DNA from: Pseudonocardia autotrophica
GTDB taxonomy: Bacteria > Actinomycetota > Actinomycetes > Mycobacteriales > Pseudonocardiaceae
Assembly (NCBI RefSeq): GCF_003945385.1
Contig: NZ_AP018920.1
Location: forward strand, 2,480,001-2,544,000
DNA: 64,000 bases
Direction: 5' to 3'
Part shown: in pieces, positions 1 to 8,600 of the stretch
Position numbering within the stretch: the first letter of the stretch is position 1
Layout of the letters: each line of letters begins with the position of its first letter
The notes under the pieces: generated by a model
The model's input: only the letters and a program-made list of their open reading frames with translations
Databases searched by the model: none
What the model was told of the DNA's origin: nothing
Made by a program: the position numbers and the translations under genes

Positions 1-2
1 TC

Positions 3-587
3 AACGACGCGCAGACCGGCGTCAGCCAGGCGCTCTACGTCTCCCAGCTGTGGCCCGCCCTGCAGCAGGGGATCTCGCAGGTGGCCAACGGCAACGGCGA
101 CTTCCTGATGCAGCTCGCCGACCTCTACCACCGGCGTGACGCGCAGGGCGAGTACTCCAACATGCTGCAGGCGTTCCAGGCGATCACCTGCGTGAACCAG
201 CCGGCGCTGACCGAGCCGGCGGAGGCGCTCGAGCTCGCCACCCAGGCGGAGGAGGCGGCGCCGTTCCGGTCCACCGGGCGCGGCCCGGTCGGCGCGCGCG
301 ACGCCTGCGCGTTCTGGCCGGCACCGCCGACCAGCGAGCCGCACACGCCGCAGGTCGACGGGCTTCCGCCGGTCGTGGTGGTGTCGGTCACGGGTGACCC
401 GGCCACGCCGTACCAGGCCGGGGTCGATCTGGCCGACCAGCTCGGCGGCAGCCTGATCTCGGTCAACGGCGAGCAGCACACCGCATCCCTGCAGGGAGAT
501 CCCTGCGTGGACGGTCTCGCGATCGACTACCTGGTGAACCTGACCGTGCCCGGGGAGGGCTCCGAGTGCACCCTGATGCCGTCGTGA
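3..587 (+). CDS. Secreted-type alpha/beta hydrolase (TAP-like), C-terminal part
   Basis: The reading frame is open to the left edge, so the N-terminus with the nucleophile elbow lies outside the window. The visible 194 or so residues match the C-terminal part of the tripeptidyl-aminopeptidase-like S33 hydrolases common in actinobacteria. A VVVVSVTGDPATPY segment carries the likely catalytic Asp, and GEQHT carries the likely catalytic His. Two cysteines near the end (DPCVDGLA and GSECTL) fit the disulfide seen in exported members. The family cleaves peptide or ester bonds outside the cell. Substrate cannot be told from this fragment. The gene ends 93 bases before glnA and is probably a separate unit. 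Confidence 0.75.
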   Translation, partial: NDAQTGVSQALYVSQLWPALQQGISQVANGNGDFLMQLADLYHRRDAQGEYSNMLQAFQAITCVNQPALTEPAEALELATQAEEAAPFRSTGRGPVGARDACAFWPAPPTSEPHTPQVDGLPPVVVVSVTGDPATPYQAGVDLADQLGGSLISVNGEQHTASLQGDPCVDGLAIDYLVNLTVPGEGSECTLMPS

Positions 588-641
588 CGCCGGGCCCCGG
601 CCGGGTGGTGGTCGCCTCGCACGGCGCAACCGCACACCCCG

Positions 642-657
642 GTAACTTCCGCGTAAC
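642..657 (+). promoter_or_regulatory. GlnR-box-like direct repeat upstream of glnA
   Basis: GTAAC-N6-GTAAC (642-646 and 653-657) resembles the actinobacterial GlnR site, in which gTnAC-type and GAAAC-type pentamers are spaced by 6 bases. It sits 24 bases upstream of the glnA start. A -10-like TAGGCT at 668-673 lies 7 bases before the ATG, which suggests a leaderless transcript. Control by GlnR is inferred from motif and gene identity only; the second pentamer is GTAAC rather than the more usual GAAAC. Confidence 0.45.
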
Positions 658-680
658 ACGGACTTCCTAGGCTCCGCCGC

Positions 681-2024
681 ATGGACCGCCAGCAGGAGTT
701 CGTTCTCCGCACGCTCGAGGAGCGCGACATCCGTTTCGTACGCCTGTGGTTCACGGACGTGCTCGGGTACCTCAAGTCGGTGGCGATCGCCCCGGCCGAA
801 CTGGAGGGGGCGTTCGCCGAGGGCATCGGCTTCGACGGCTCCGCGATCGAGGGGTTCGCCCGGGTCTACGAGTCGGACATGGTCGCGAAGCCGGATCCGT
901 CGACGTTCCAGGTGCTGCCCTGGGAGACCGCGTCCGGTGAGCACTATTCGGCGCGGATGTTCTGCGACATCGCGATGCCCGACGGCTCGCCGTCCTGGGC
1001 CGACCCACGGCACGTGCTGACCCGCGCGCTGAACAAGGCGGGCGAGGCCGGGTTCACCTGCTACGTGCACCCGGAGATCGAGTTCTACCTGCTGCGGGAC
1101 CTGCCCGACGACGGCCGCCCGCCGATCCCGGCCGACTCCGGCGGTTACTTCGACCAGGCCAGCCACGACGTCGCACCGCACTTCCGGCGCAACACCATCG
1201 AGACGCTGGAGTCGATGGGCATCTCGGTCGAGTTCAGCCACCACGAGGGCGGCCCGGGCCAGCAGGAGATCGACCTGCGCTACGCCGACGCCCTGACGAT
1301 GGCCGACAACCTGATGACGTTCCGCTACGTCGTCAAGGAGGTCGCGCTGACGCAGGGCGTGCGGGCCTCGTTCATGCCCAAGCCGTTCTCCCAGCACCCC
1401 GGCTCGGCGATGCACACGCACTTCTCGTTGTTCGAGGGCGATCACAACGCCTTCCACGACCCGGACGACCCCTACGAGCTGTCCGCGACCGGCAAGGCGT
1501 TCGTCGCCGGCGTGCTCAAGCACGCTCGGGAGATCACCGCCGTCACCAACCAGTGGGTGAACTCCTACAAGCGGCTGATCACCGGTGGCGAGGCGCCGAC
1601 CGCCGTGTCCTGGGGGCACGCGAACCGCTCGGCGCTGGTCCGGGTGCCGATGTACTCGCCGGGGAAGTCGTCGTCGCGCCGGATCGAGGTCCGGACGCTG
1701 GACTCGGCGTGCAACCCCTACCTGGCGTACGCGGTGATTCTCGGGGCAGGGCTGACCGGAATCCAGAAGGGCTACGAGCTGCCGCCTGCCACCGAGGACG
1801 ACGTCTGGGCGCTCACCGACACCGAGCGGAAGGCGCTGGGCTACGAGCTGCTGCCGCAGAACCTGACCGAGGCACTCGACGTCCTGGAGCGCTCCGAGCT
1901 GGTCGCCGAGTACCTCGGCGAGCACGTCTTCGACTTCTTCCTGCGCAACAAGCGTGCCGAGTGGGACGCCTACCGCCGGAACGTGACGCCGCACGAACTC
2001 GCGACGTATCTTCCCGTGCTGTGA
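681..2024 (+). CDS. glnA: Glutamine synthetase, GlnA2-type (type I, probably not adenylylated)
   Basis: A 447-aa protein that would join ammonia and glutamate to glutamine with ATP. It has the type I layout: an N-terminal beta-grasp with FDGSAIEGF, then the catalytic domain with the ATP-binding signature KPFSQHPGSAMHTHFS at about residues 234-249 and the glutamate-binding RRIEVR segment. The C-terminal region TDTERKALGYELLPQNL lacks the conserved NLY-type adenylylation loop of GlnA1. The length and this loop match mycobacterial GlnA2, which lies beside glnE, as it does here. GlnA2-like paralogues may act as gamma-glutamyl ligases in some actinobacteria, so glutamine synthetase activity is likely but not certain. 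The likely start is ATG 681, with no clear ribosome site. Confidence 0.9.
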   Translation: MDRQQEFVLRTLEERDIRFVRLWFTDVLGYLKSVAIAPAELEGAFAEGIGFDGSAIEGFARVYESDMVAKPDPSTFQVLPWETASGEHYSARMFCDIAMPDGSPSWADPRHVLTRALNKAGEAGFTCYVHPEIEFYLLRDLPDDGRPPIPADSGGYFDQASHDVAPHFRRNTIETLESMGISVEFSHHEGGPGQQEIDLRYADALTMADNLMTFRYVVKEVALTQGVRASFMPKPFSQHPGSAMHTHFSLFEGDHNAFHDPDDPYELSATGKAFVAGVLKHAREITAVTNQWVNSYKRLITGGEAPTAVSWGHANRSALVRVPMYSPGKSSSRRIEVRTLDSACNPYLAYAVILGAGLTGIQKGYELPPATEDDVWALTDTERKALGYELLPQNLTEALDVLERSELVAEYLGEHVFDFFLRNKRAEWDAYRRNVTPHELATYLPVL

Positions 2025-2506
2025 GCGATTTCGAGGACGAGATCATCCTGGGTCCGCTGCCGAAGGGCATCACCCGGGCCGGCGAGGGCCAGTACAAGCG
2101 GGTGTGGAACGTGCTGGGCCACACCTACTGGGCGAAGGCGGTCAGCGAGACCAGCTTCGCGTTCGAGACGCTCGACCCGCCGGGCACGGGCGTCCCGCCG
2201 CACGTGCACACCACCCAGGACGAGCACATCCACGTCATCGACGGGGTGTTCACCCTCTACCTGGACGGGCAGTGGGAGAAGGCCGGTCCGGGCGACACCG
2301 TGCTCATGCCCAAGGGGCTGCCGCACGCCTACTACAACCGTGAGCAGGGCAATGCCCGCGCGCTGTTCTGGGTGAGCCCGGCCGGGCGGCTCGCGCACCT
2401 GTTCGATCAGCTGCACGACCTCACCGATCCGGCCGAGGTGGTGCGGCAGTCGGCACTGCACGACGTGGACTTCCTCCCGCCCGGCACGGTGCCCGGCGCG
2501 GACTGA
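2021..2506 (+). CDS. Cupin-domain protein
   Basis: A 161-aa single-domain cupin. The start GTG at 2021 overlaps the glnA stop (GTGA), so the two genes are probably translationally coupled; the frame stays open upstream inside glnA but there is no sign that the extension is used. Cupin motif 1 is visible as PPHVHTTQDEHIHVIDG (two or three His and a Glu for metal), and motif 2 as PGDTVLMPKGLPHAYYN. The family ranges from sugar epimerases to quercetinase-like dioxygenases and small-molecule sensors, and the exact substrate cannot be read. Coupling to a glutamine synthetase suggests a role in amine or gamma-glutamyl metabolism, which is inference. Confidence 0.8.
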   Translation: MSDFEDEIILGPLPKGITRAGEGQYKRVWNVLGHTYWAKAVSETSFAFETLDPPGTGVPPHVHTTQDEHIHVIDGVFTLYLDGQWEKAGPGDTVLMPKGLPHAYYNREQGNARALFWVSPAGRLAHLFDQLHDLTDPAEVVRQSALHDVDFLPPGTVPGAD

Positions 2507-2622
2507 GCGGCCTGCCCGACGACCGCGCGCCTGGGTGTCCGGGCGCCGGTGTGGACCCAGGCCGGGGTGACCGTGCTCGGAGCGGCCACGATCCGCGTGA
2601 CGGCTGTCATCCACTCGAGAAG

Positions 2623-2644
2623 TAAGGCATGCCTTGCCTATGAT
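2623..2644 (+). promoter_or_regulatory. Palindrome and -10 element before leaderless hydrolase gene
   Basis: AAGGCATGCCTT at 2624-2635 is a perfect 12-bp palindrome. It is followed by TATGAT at 2639-2644, a near-consensus -10. Six bases later comes GTG 2651, so transcription probably starts at or next to the start codon. The AGG-N9-CCT spacing within TAAGGCATGCCTTGCCTA resembles the outer half-sites of DtxR/IdeR iron boxes, but only about 11 of 19 positions fit. The palindrome would lie between -35 and -10, where a repressor blocks polymerase. Confidence 0.4.
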
Positions 2645-2650
2645 GTGGCC

Positions 2651-3475
2651 GTGGGAGAGCGACGGACACTGATCGGAGGGCACGGGCTGCCCCTCGGCTA
2701 TGCCGAGTACGGGCGGGCCGACGGGCCCCCGGTCCTGCTGCAGCACGGGTTGTTCGGATCGGCCGAACTGGGTGAGGTCTGGGCCGACCGGGCGGAGCGG
2801 GCCGGCATCCGGCTGGTCGCGGTCGAGCGACCGGGATACAGCGGGTCGGCACCCGCGCAGATGCGATCGGTGGCCGACTGGGCGGGGATCGTCGACCCGC
2901 TGCTGGAGCTGCTCGGCGCCCCGGTGGACGTCGTCGGCATCTCGGCGGGTGCGCCCTACACCTACGCCCTCGCCGCGCTCCGCCCGGAGCGGGTGCGGGC
3001 CGGGTGGCTGCTGTCCGGTCTGCCCTACGTGTACGACGACGCCGTCCGCGGCCACTATCCCGACGCGTCCCAGCGGGCCTGGGAGTTCTTCGGCACCGGT
3101 GAGCCCGAGCAGGTCGGGTCGTACTTCGCGGGTGAACACGACCGCTTCGTCGCGGCGTTCGCCGAGCACCCGCCGACGCAGCGGGCGCTGGCCGCGAACC
3201 TGGCGACCGGGTACGCGGGCCCGGCCAGAGAGGCCCGGTTGCAGGTCCGTCCGTGGGGGTTCACCCCGGCCGACGTGCTCCGCCCGATCACCGCGTGGCA
3301 CTCCCGCGGCGACGACCAGGTCCCGTTCGACGCGGTGGAGGACACCATCGCGCTGGTCCCCGGCGGCCGGCTGCTGGAGCAGGTCGAGCCCGGTCACCTG
3401 CCCTCGACCGGAACCCTCGACGCCCTGTTCGACGCCCTGGCCGATCCCGACCGCGACCCGGTCGCCACGCCCTGA
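2651..3475 (+). CDS. Alpha/beta-fold hydrolase
   Basis: A 274-aa alpha/beta hydrolase. The oxyanion-loop segment LLQHGLFGSAELG is near residue 30, followed by VERPGYSGSA. The nucleophile elbow VVGISAGAPYTYALA gives a probable catalytic Ser in GISAG. The late Asp (WHSRGDDQVPF) and His (VEPGHLPS) complete a triad. GTG 2651 is chosen because a good -10 (TATGAT) lies six bases upstream; GTG 2645 is the alternative, and the longer open frame upstream has no homology-like sequence. The family hydrolyses esters, lactones or C-C bonds; substrate unknown. It lies 144 bases after the cupin gene with its own promoter signal. Confidence 0.75.
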   Translation: MGERRTLIGGHGLPLGYAEYGRADGPPVLLQHGLFGSAELGEVWADRAERAGIRLVAVERPGYSGSAPAQMRSVADWAGIVDPLLELLGAPVDVVGISAGAPYTYALAALRPERVRAGWLLSGLPYVYDDAVRGHYPDASQRAWEFFGTGEPEQVGSYFAGEHDRFVAAFAEHPPTQRALAANLATGYAGPAREARLQVRPWGFTPADVLRPITAWHSRGDDQVPFDAVEDTIALVPGGRLLEQVEPGHLPSTGTLDALFDALADPDRDPVATP

Positions 3476-3696
3476 CCACCCGTTCCCGACCGCCCGCCCG
3501 ACCGACCGACCGACCGACCGCCCGACCGCCCGCGCGCCCCGCGTCCGCGCCGCCCGTCCGTACGCGCCTGCCCTCGTGCCCGCACGCGCTGCCCAGCTCG
3601 CACGCGCCTGCCCAACTCGCACGGGTTCACCCGGTCCGCGCCGGATGCGCCCGGTCCGCGCCGCGCCAACCCTGCTCGCGCGGGTCTGCCCCCGTC

Positions 3697-3757
3697 CGCA
3701 CGGGTTCACCTCGTTCGCACGGGATCCGAACCCGTGCGAACGAGGTAAACCCGTGCG
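3697..3757. repeat. Long hairpin repeat, copy 1
   Basis: Two 27-base arms surround a 7-base loop (ATCCGAA). The arms start with CGCACGGGTTCACCTCG and end with AACCCGTGCG, with a single mismatch. Each arm is itself built of two half-copies of a GCACGGG-type word. There is no T-run after it, so an intrinsic terminator is possible but not clear. A related copy lies 225 bases downstream. Confidence 0.8.
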
Positions 3758-3921
3758 AGATGTGGGGTCCCGTGCCGTGCCGGGGCGGCGCGGTGGGGAT
3801 CAGCGGATCAGCGGGGCGGGGCAGGTGGCGGGGCAGCGCCGGTGGCGGCGGGGCCGCCCCGTTCGCGCGGGTCTGCCTGTTCGCGCCGGGCCCACTCTGC
3901 CCTCGCGGGTGTCTGCGTGTC

Positions 3922-3982
3922 CGCACGGGTTCACCCCGTTCGCACGGGATCCGAACCCGTGCGAGCGAGGTGAACCCGTGCG
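3922..3982. repeat. Long hairpin repeat, copy 2
   Basis: Same architecture as the element at 3697: 27-base arms around the identical loop ATCCGAA, with two non-identical arm positions. The differences from copy 1 mostly keep pairing possible (for example ACCTCG/ACCCCG on the left arm and AACGAGG/AGCGAGG on the right). That suggests the folded form is maintained. It may be a palindromic dispersed repeat family of this genome. Confidence 0.8.
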
Positions 3983-4146
3983 AGGTGCGGAATCCCGTGC
4001 GGGGCCGTAGCGGCGACCCCGACCGGCGCGGGGCGGGTGGGGCGTCGGCGGGCACCGGGGCCGGCGGGGCCGGCGAGCCGGCGAGGCGACGGATCAGCAG
4101 GGCAGACGATCAGCCGGCAGCGGGGCAGCCGATCAGTAGGGCAGCC

Positions 4147-4290
4147 GGCCAGCGGGGCGGCCGGTCAGTGGGGCGGCCGGTCAGTGGGGCGGCCGGTCAG
4201 TGGGGCGGCCGGTCAGTGGGGCGGCCGGTCAGTGGGGCGGCCGGTCAGCGGGGCGGCCGGTCAGTGGGGCAGCCGGTCAGCGGGGCGGGG
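4147..4290. repeat. 16-bp tandem repeat, about nine units
   Basis: Units of the type GGTCAGTGGGGCGGCC follow one another without spacers, with T/C variation in CAGTGGGG/CAGCGGGG. Decayed units extend left to about 4090. The last units run into the 3' end and stop codon of the minus-strand monooxygenase gene at 4277. The absence of unique spacers rules out a CRISPR array. Confidence 0.85.
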
Positions 4291-5488
4291 CGGCGCCGGT
4301 GGCGGCGGCGTAGGAGGCCAGGATCGCGTCCCGTTCCTCGATCGACATGATCTCGGACAGGTCGCCGAACCCGTCCGGGGCCCGGCGCTCCACCTCGTCG
4401 ATCACCTGCTCCGGCCCACCGGCCCGGTTGCGCAGCACGATGTCGGCGGTGACCGGGAGCCGCTCGTCCTGGTAGGCGCGCAGCGCGGCCCCGGTGCTGC
4501 CGGCGGTGACCAGGTGCCGGGCCAGTGCCTCGGCGTCCAGGATCGCCTGGCCGGCACCGTTCGAGCCCATCGGGAACATCGGGTGCGCGGCATCGCCGAG
4601 CAGCGTCGTCCGGCCGTGGTTCCAGTGCGGCAGCGGATCGCGGTCGCACATCGGGAACTCGTACGACTCGGCGGTGCCGGCGATCAGCGCGTGATGGTCG
4701 ACCTCGTCCTGCCGGAACCGGTGCGCGTGCCGGGCCGGGTCCGCCGGATCGGCGATCCGGGCCCAGTCCTGGCGCTGCGGGGGAGCGCCGCCGTCGACAC
4801 CGGTGCGAATGCACACCGCCCAGTTCGTCAGCACCGTGCCGGGCGTCCGGCCGGGGCCGATCGGATAGACCACGAGCTTCGCGTCGGTGCCACCGGCGAC
4901 GATCATCGACCGGCCCCCGCGGAACGGCGGCCAGTCGGTCGCCCCGCGCCACATCGCGACCCCGTTCCAGCGCGGCGGCCCCTCGTCGGGGAACAACCGG
5001 TCCCGCACGACGGAGTGGATCCCGTCCGCGCCCACCAGCACGTCACCGGCGACGACGGCCCCGGAGGCGAGGGTGACGGCACCGCCGTCCGGATCGACCG
5101 CGACCACCCGGGACCCGGTGCGGACCGCGTCCGGCCCGAGCCGTTCGCGCACCGCGTCCACCAGGATCCGCTGCAGCCGGCCACGGTGACAGGCCACCAT
5201 CGGGAGCTCGGAACCCGCGGCGACACCGACCGGCCGGCGCACCACCGGCATACCGAGGCGGTGCGCGTAGGTCATCTCGGCGGTCCGGACTCCGGCCTCG
5301 GCGAGCCGGTCGAGCAGGCCGAGATCGGCGAGCACCCGGCCCGCGTGCGGGAGCACGTTCAGCCCGACGCCCAGCTCACGACGTCCGCTGCCCTGCTCGT
5401 ACACGGCCACACCGACCCCCACCCGGTGCAGCGCCAGCGCGGTGACCAGCCCCCCGATCCCGCCCCCGACCACGACGACGTCCGGCAT
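4277..5488 (-). CDS. FAD-dependent monooxygenase (PHBH/PhzS-like)
   Basis: A 403-aa flavoprotein of the aromatic hydroxylase superfamily. The N-terminal dinucleotide fold VVVGGGIGGLVTALAL binds FAD, the DG motif appears as VLVGADGIHSVVR at about 155-170, and the GD motif as TLLGDAAHPMFPMGSNG near 290-310. It would use NAD(P)H and O2 to hydroxylate an aromatic or quinolone-like compound; the segment order resembles PhzS-type enzymes, but the substrate is open. The last codons lie in a 16-bp tandem repeat, so the C-terminus is probably variable between strains. The gene stands alone, divergent from glnE, with about 134 bases between them. Confidence 0.85.
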   Translation of the reverse strand: MPDVVVVGGGIGGLVTALALHRVGVGVAVYEQGSGRRELGVGLNVLPHAGRVLADLGLLDRLAEAGVRTAEMTYAHRLGMPVVRRPVGVAAGSELPMVACHRGRLQRILVDAVRERLGPDAVRTGSRVVAVDPDGGAVTLASGAVVAGDVLVGADGIHSVVRDRLFPDEGPPRWNGVAMWRGATDWPPFRGGRSMIVAGGTDAKLVVYPIGPGRTPGTVLTNWAVCIRTGVDGGAPPQRQDWARIADPADPARHAHRFRQDEVDHHALIAGTAESYEFPMCDRDPLPHWNHGRTTLLGDAAHPMFPMGSNGAGQAILDAEALARHLVTAGSTGAALRAYQDERLPVTADIVLRNRAGGPEQVIDEVERRAPDGFGDLSEIMSIEERDAILASYAAATGAAPPR

Positions 5489-5622
5489 CCGGCCCCCCTC
5501 GTTGCTGCCTCCGGCCGTCGAGGGTGCCCCGGCTGCCGTTGCACGGCAAGCCGGTTCCCGCCGACCGGTCGTGGTGGCGTGTGCCGTGACCCGGGCGTGA
5601 TGGGGCAGGATCGACAGTCGTG

Positions 5623-8600
5623 ATGGATCGGCGAACGGGGACGTCGCTGGCTCGGCTCGGCCTCACCGGCCCGGGCGCGGACGCGACACTGCGCGAACTG
5701 GGCTGGTGGGACGGTGACGCGCCGGTCGCCGGCTGCGAGGAGATCATGTGGGCGCTGGCCCGCAGCCCCGATCCGGAGCTCGCGCTGCGCGCGGTGGAGC
5801 GGCTCGCACAGACCCCGCCGTGGCCCGCGGTCGACCGCACCCTGCGCACCGACCGCGGACTACGCGGCCGGCTGTTCGCGACCCTGGGCGCGTCCACCGC
5901 GCTGGGCGACCACCTGATCACCCACCCGGACCGGTGGGAGTTGCTCGCCGACACCCCGGACCGCCGGAACCCGCCGCCGGACCTCGCCCGGCGCACCGCG
6001 AACCTGCTGCGGGCCGTCGGCGCGGACCCGTCCGCACCGCCCCCGGGCACCCCGGGCGGTGCCCGCGCCACCCTCACCGGCGCCGAGGCGGTGACCGCGC
6101 TGCGCTCCGCCTACCGCGACGAACTGCTCGGGCTGGCCTCGGCCGATCTCGCCGCGGTCGGCGACCCGGCGCTGCCGGTGATGGAGGTCGACGACGTCGC
6201 CGCCCAGCTCGCCGACCTGGCCGAGGCCGCGCTGACCGCGGCACTCGCGGTCGCCGCCGCCGAGCAGGAGCCACCGGACGAGCTGCGGCTGGCGGTGATC
6301 GGGCTCGGCAAGTGCGGCGGCCGGGAGCTGAACTACGTCTCCGACGTCGACGTCGTGTTCGTCGCCGAACCCGGCGGGGAGCTGACCCAATCCGCGACGA
6401 AGCTCGCCTCCCGGGTGATGCGGGTCGCCGGGGAGGCGTGTTTCGAGGTCGACGCGAACCTCCGGCCGGAGGGCCGCCAGGGCGCGCTGGTCCGGACCCT
6501 CGACGGGCACATCACCTACTACCGGCGCTGGGCGAAGACCTGGGAGTTCCAGGCGCTGCTCAAGGCACGCCCGATCGCCGGCGACCCCGAACTCGGGAAG
6601 GCCTACGTCGACGCGCTCGCACCGCTGGTGTGGCAGGTGTCGACCCGCGACGACTTCGTCGCCGACGTGCAGGCCATGCGTACCCGGGTCGTCGAGAACA
6701 TCCCGTCCCACCAGCGCGAACGTGAGCTGAAGCTGGGCCGGGGCGGGCTGCGCGACGTCGAGTTCGCCGTCCAGCTGCTGCAGCTGGTGCACGGCCGCAG
6801 CGACGACACCCTGCACTCGGGCAACACGCTGCACGCGCTGGCCGCGCTCGCCGAGGGTGGCTACGTCGGACGCGACGACGGCGCCAACCTCGCCGCGTCG
6901 TACCGGTTCCTGCGGCTGCTGGAGCACCGCCTGCAGCTGCAGAAGCTGCGCCGCACCCACCTGCTGCCCGCCGCCGACGACACCGACGCGCTGCGCTGGC
7001 TGGCCCGCTCGGCGCGGATCCGGGCGGACGGCAGGCGCGACGTCGTAGGGGTGCTGGTCACCGAGTGGCAGCGCAACGCCCGGCGGGTCAGCCGGTTGCA
7101 CGAGAAGCTGTTCTACCGGCCGCTGCTCTCCGCGGTCTCCCGGCTGGCGGGGGAGGAGGCGGACGCCGTCCTGTCGCCGGACGCCGCGAAGGCCCGGCTG
7201 AAGGCGCTCGGCTGGGCGTCGCCGGAAGGCGCGCTCGGGCACCTGCGGGGGCTCACCGGCGGGGTGTCGCGGGCCGCGTCGATCCAGCGTGCGCTGCTGC
7301 CGGTGCTGCTCGACGAGCTGTCCCACAGCCCCGACCCGGACCGCGGGCTGCTCGCCTACCGGCGGGTGTCCGAGGCACTCGCCGCGACCCCCTGGTACCT
7401 GCGGCTGCTCCGTGACGAGGGCGCCGTCGCCCAGCGCCTGATGACGTTGCTCGGGACGTCCGCGCTGGTCCCGGACCTGCTGCAGCGGGCCCCCGAGGTG
7501 CTGCGGATGCTCGCGACCTCCTCCGGGGTGCAGAGCCCGGAGCTCACCAGGGACCCGGCAGAGGTGTCGGTGGCGCTGCGCACCACGGTCGCCCGGCAGA
7601 GCTCACCCGAGGCCGCGGTCGCCTCGGCGCGCTCCTACCGGCGACACGAGATGCTCCGTATCGCCTGCGCCGATCTGCTGGGCCTGGTCGAGGTCGACGC
7701 GGTCTTCGCGGCGCTGAACTCGGTGAACGAGGCGGTGATCGCCTCGACGCTGGACGCCGTGCTGCGGGCCGAGCAGGAGCGGATGGCCGTCCTCTCGGTG
7801 ATCGGGATGGGCCGGCTCGGCGGCGGCGAGTCCAGCTACGGCAGCGACGCCGACGTGATGTACGTCTGCGCTCCCGCCGAGGGCGTCAGCGACCACGACG
7901 CCGTCCGGTGGGCGACCCGGGTGGTGGAGAAGGTGCGCAGGCTGCTCGAGTCGCCCAGCCCGGACCCGGCGCTGCCGGTGGACGCCGACCTGCGCCCGGA
8001 GGGCCGGTCCGGCCCGATGGTGCGCACGCTGGCGTCGTACCGCGAGTACTACGCCCGCTGGGGCGAGGTGTGGGAGGCCCAGGCACTGCTGCGGGCCCGC
8101 CCGATCGCCGGGGATCGCATGCTCGGCCGGGAGTTCACCGCGATGATCGACCCGATCCGCTACCCGGCCGACGGGATCGCCGCCTCCTCGGTCGCCGAGA
8201 TCCGCCGGATCAAGGCCCGGGTGGACGCCGAGCGGCTGCCGCGCGGCGCGGACCGGTCCACGCACACCAAGCTCGGGCTGGGCGGGCTCGCCGACGTCGA
8301 GTGGACGGTGCAGCTGCTGCAGCTGCAGCACGCCGGTGACCTGCCGGAGCTGCGGACCACCTCGACCCTGGACGGGCTGCGGGAGGCCGCCGAGGCCGGC
8401 CTGATCGACGACGGCGACGCACAGGAGCTCGAGGAGGGCTGGCGCACCGCGACCAGCGCCCGGAACGCGATCATGCTGGTCAAGGGCAAGCCCGGCGACC
8501 AGCTCCCGCGTTCGGGGCGGGAGCTGGTCGCGGTCGCCGCCGCGCTCGGCTATCCGGCGGGCGGCGATCCGGGCGTGTTCCTCGACGACTACCGGCGCAT

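Larger units (their letters stand above)
3480..4276. other. Non-coding, repeat-rich 0.8-kb stretch
   Basis: No convincing gene is present. The stretch starts with a low-complexity run of CGAC/CCGA repeats (about 3489-3530). It holds two related long hairpins (3697-3757 and 3922-3982) and single copies of their arm (for example near 3606-3622). It ends in a 16-bp tandem repeat reaching the 3' end of the monooxygenase gene. Long open frames cross it in several frames, but they are GC-driven and of low complexity. Confidence 0.7.

Noticed and set aside
1553..2020. N-terminal extension of the cupin gene into glnA
   Set aside because: The frame is open but lies wholly within glnA and has low-complexity composition; the GTG at 2021 overlaps the glnA stop as expected for coupling.
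4147..4290. Possible CRISPR array in the 16-bp repeat block
   Set aside because: Units follow each other without unique spacers, and no cas genes are present.
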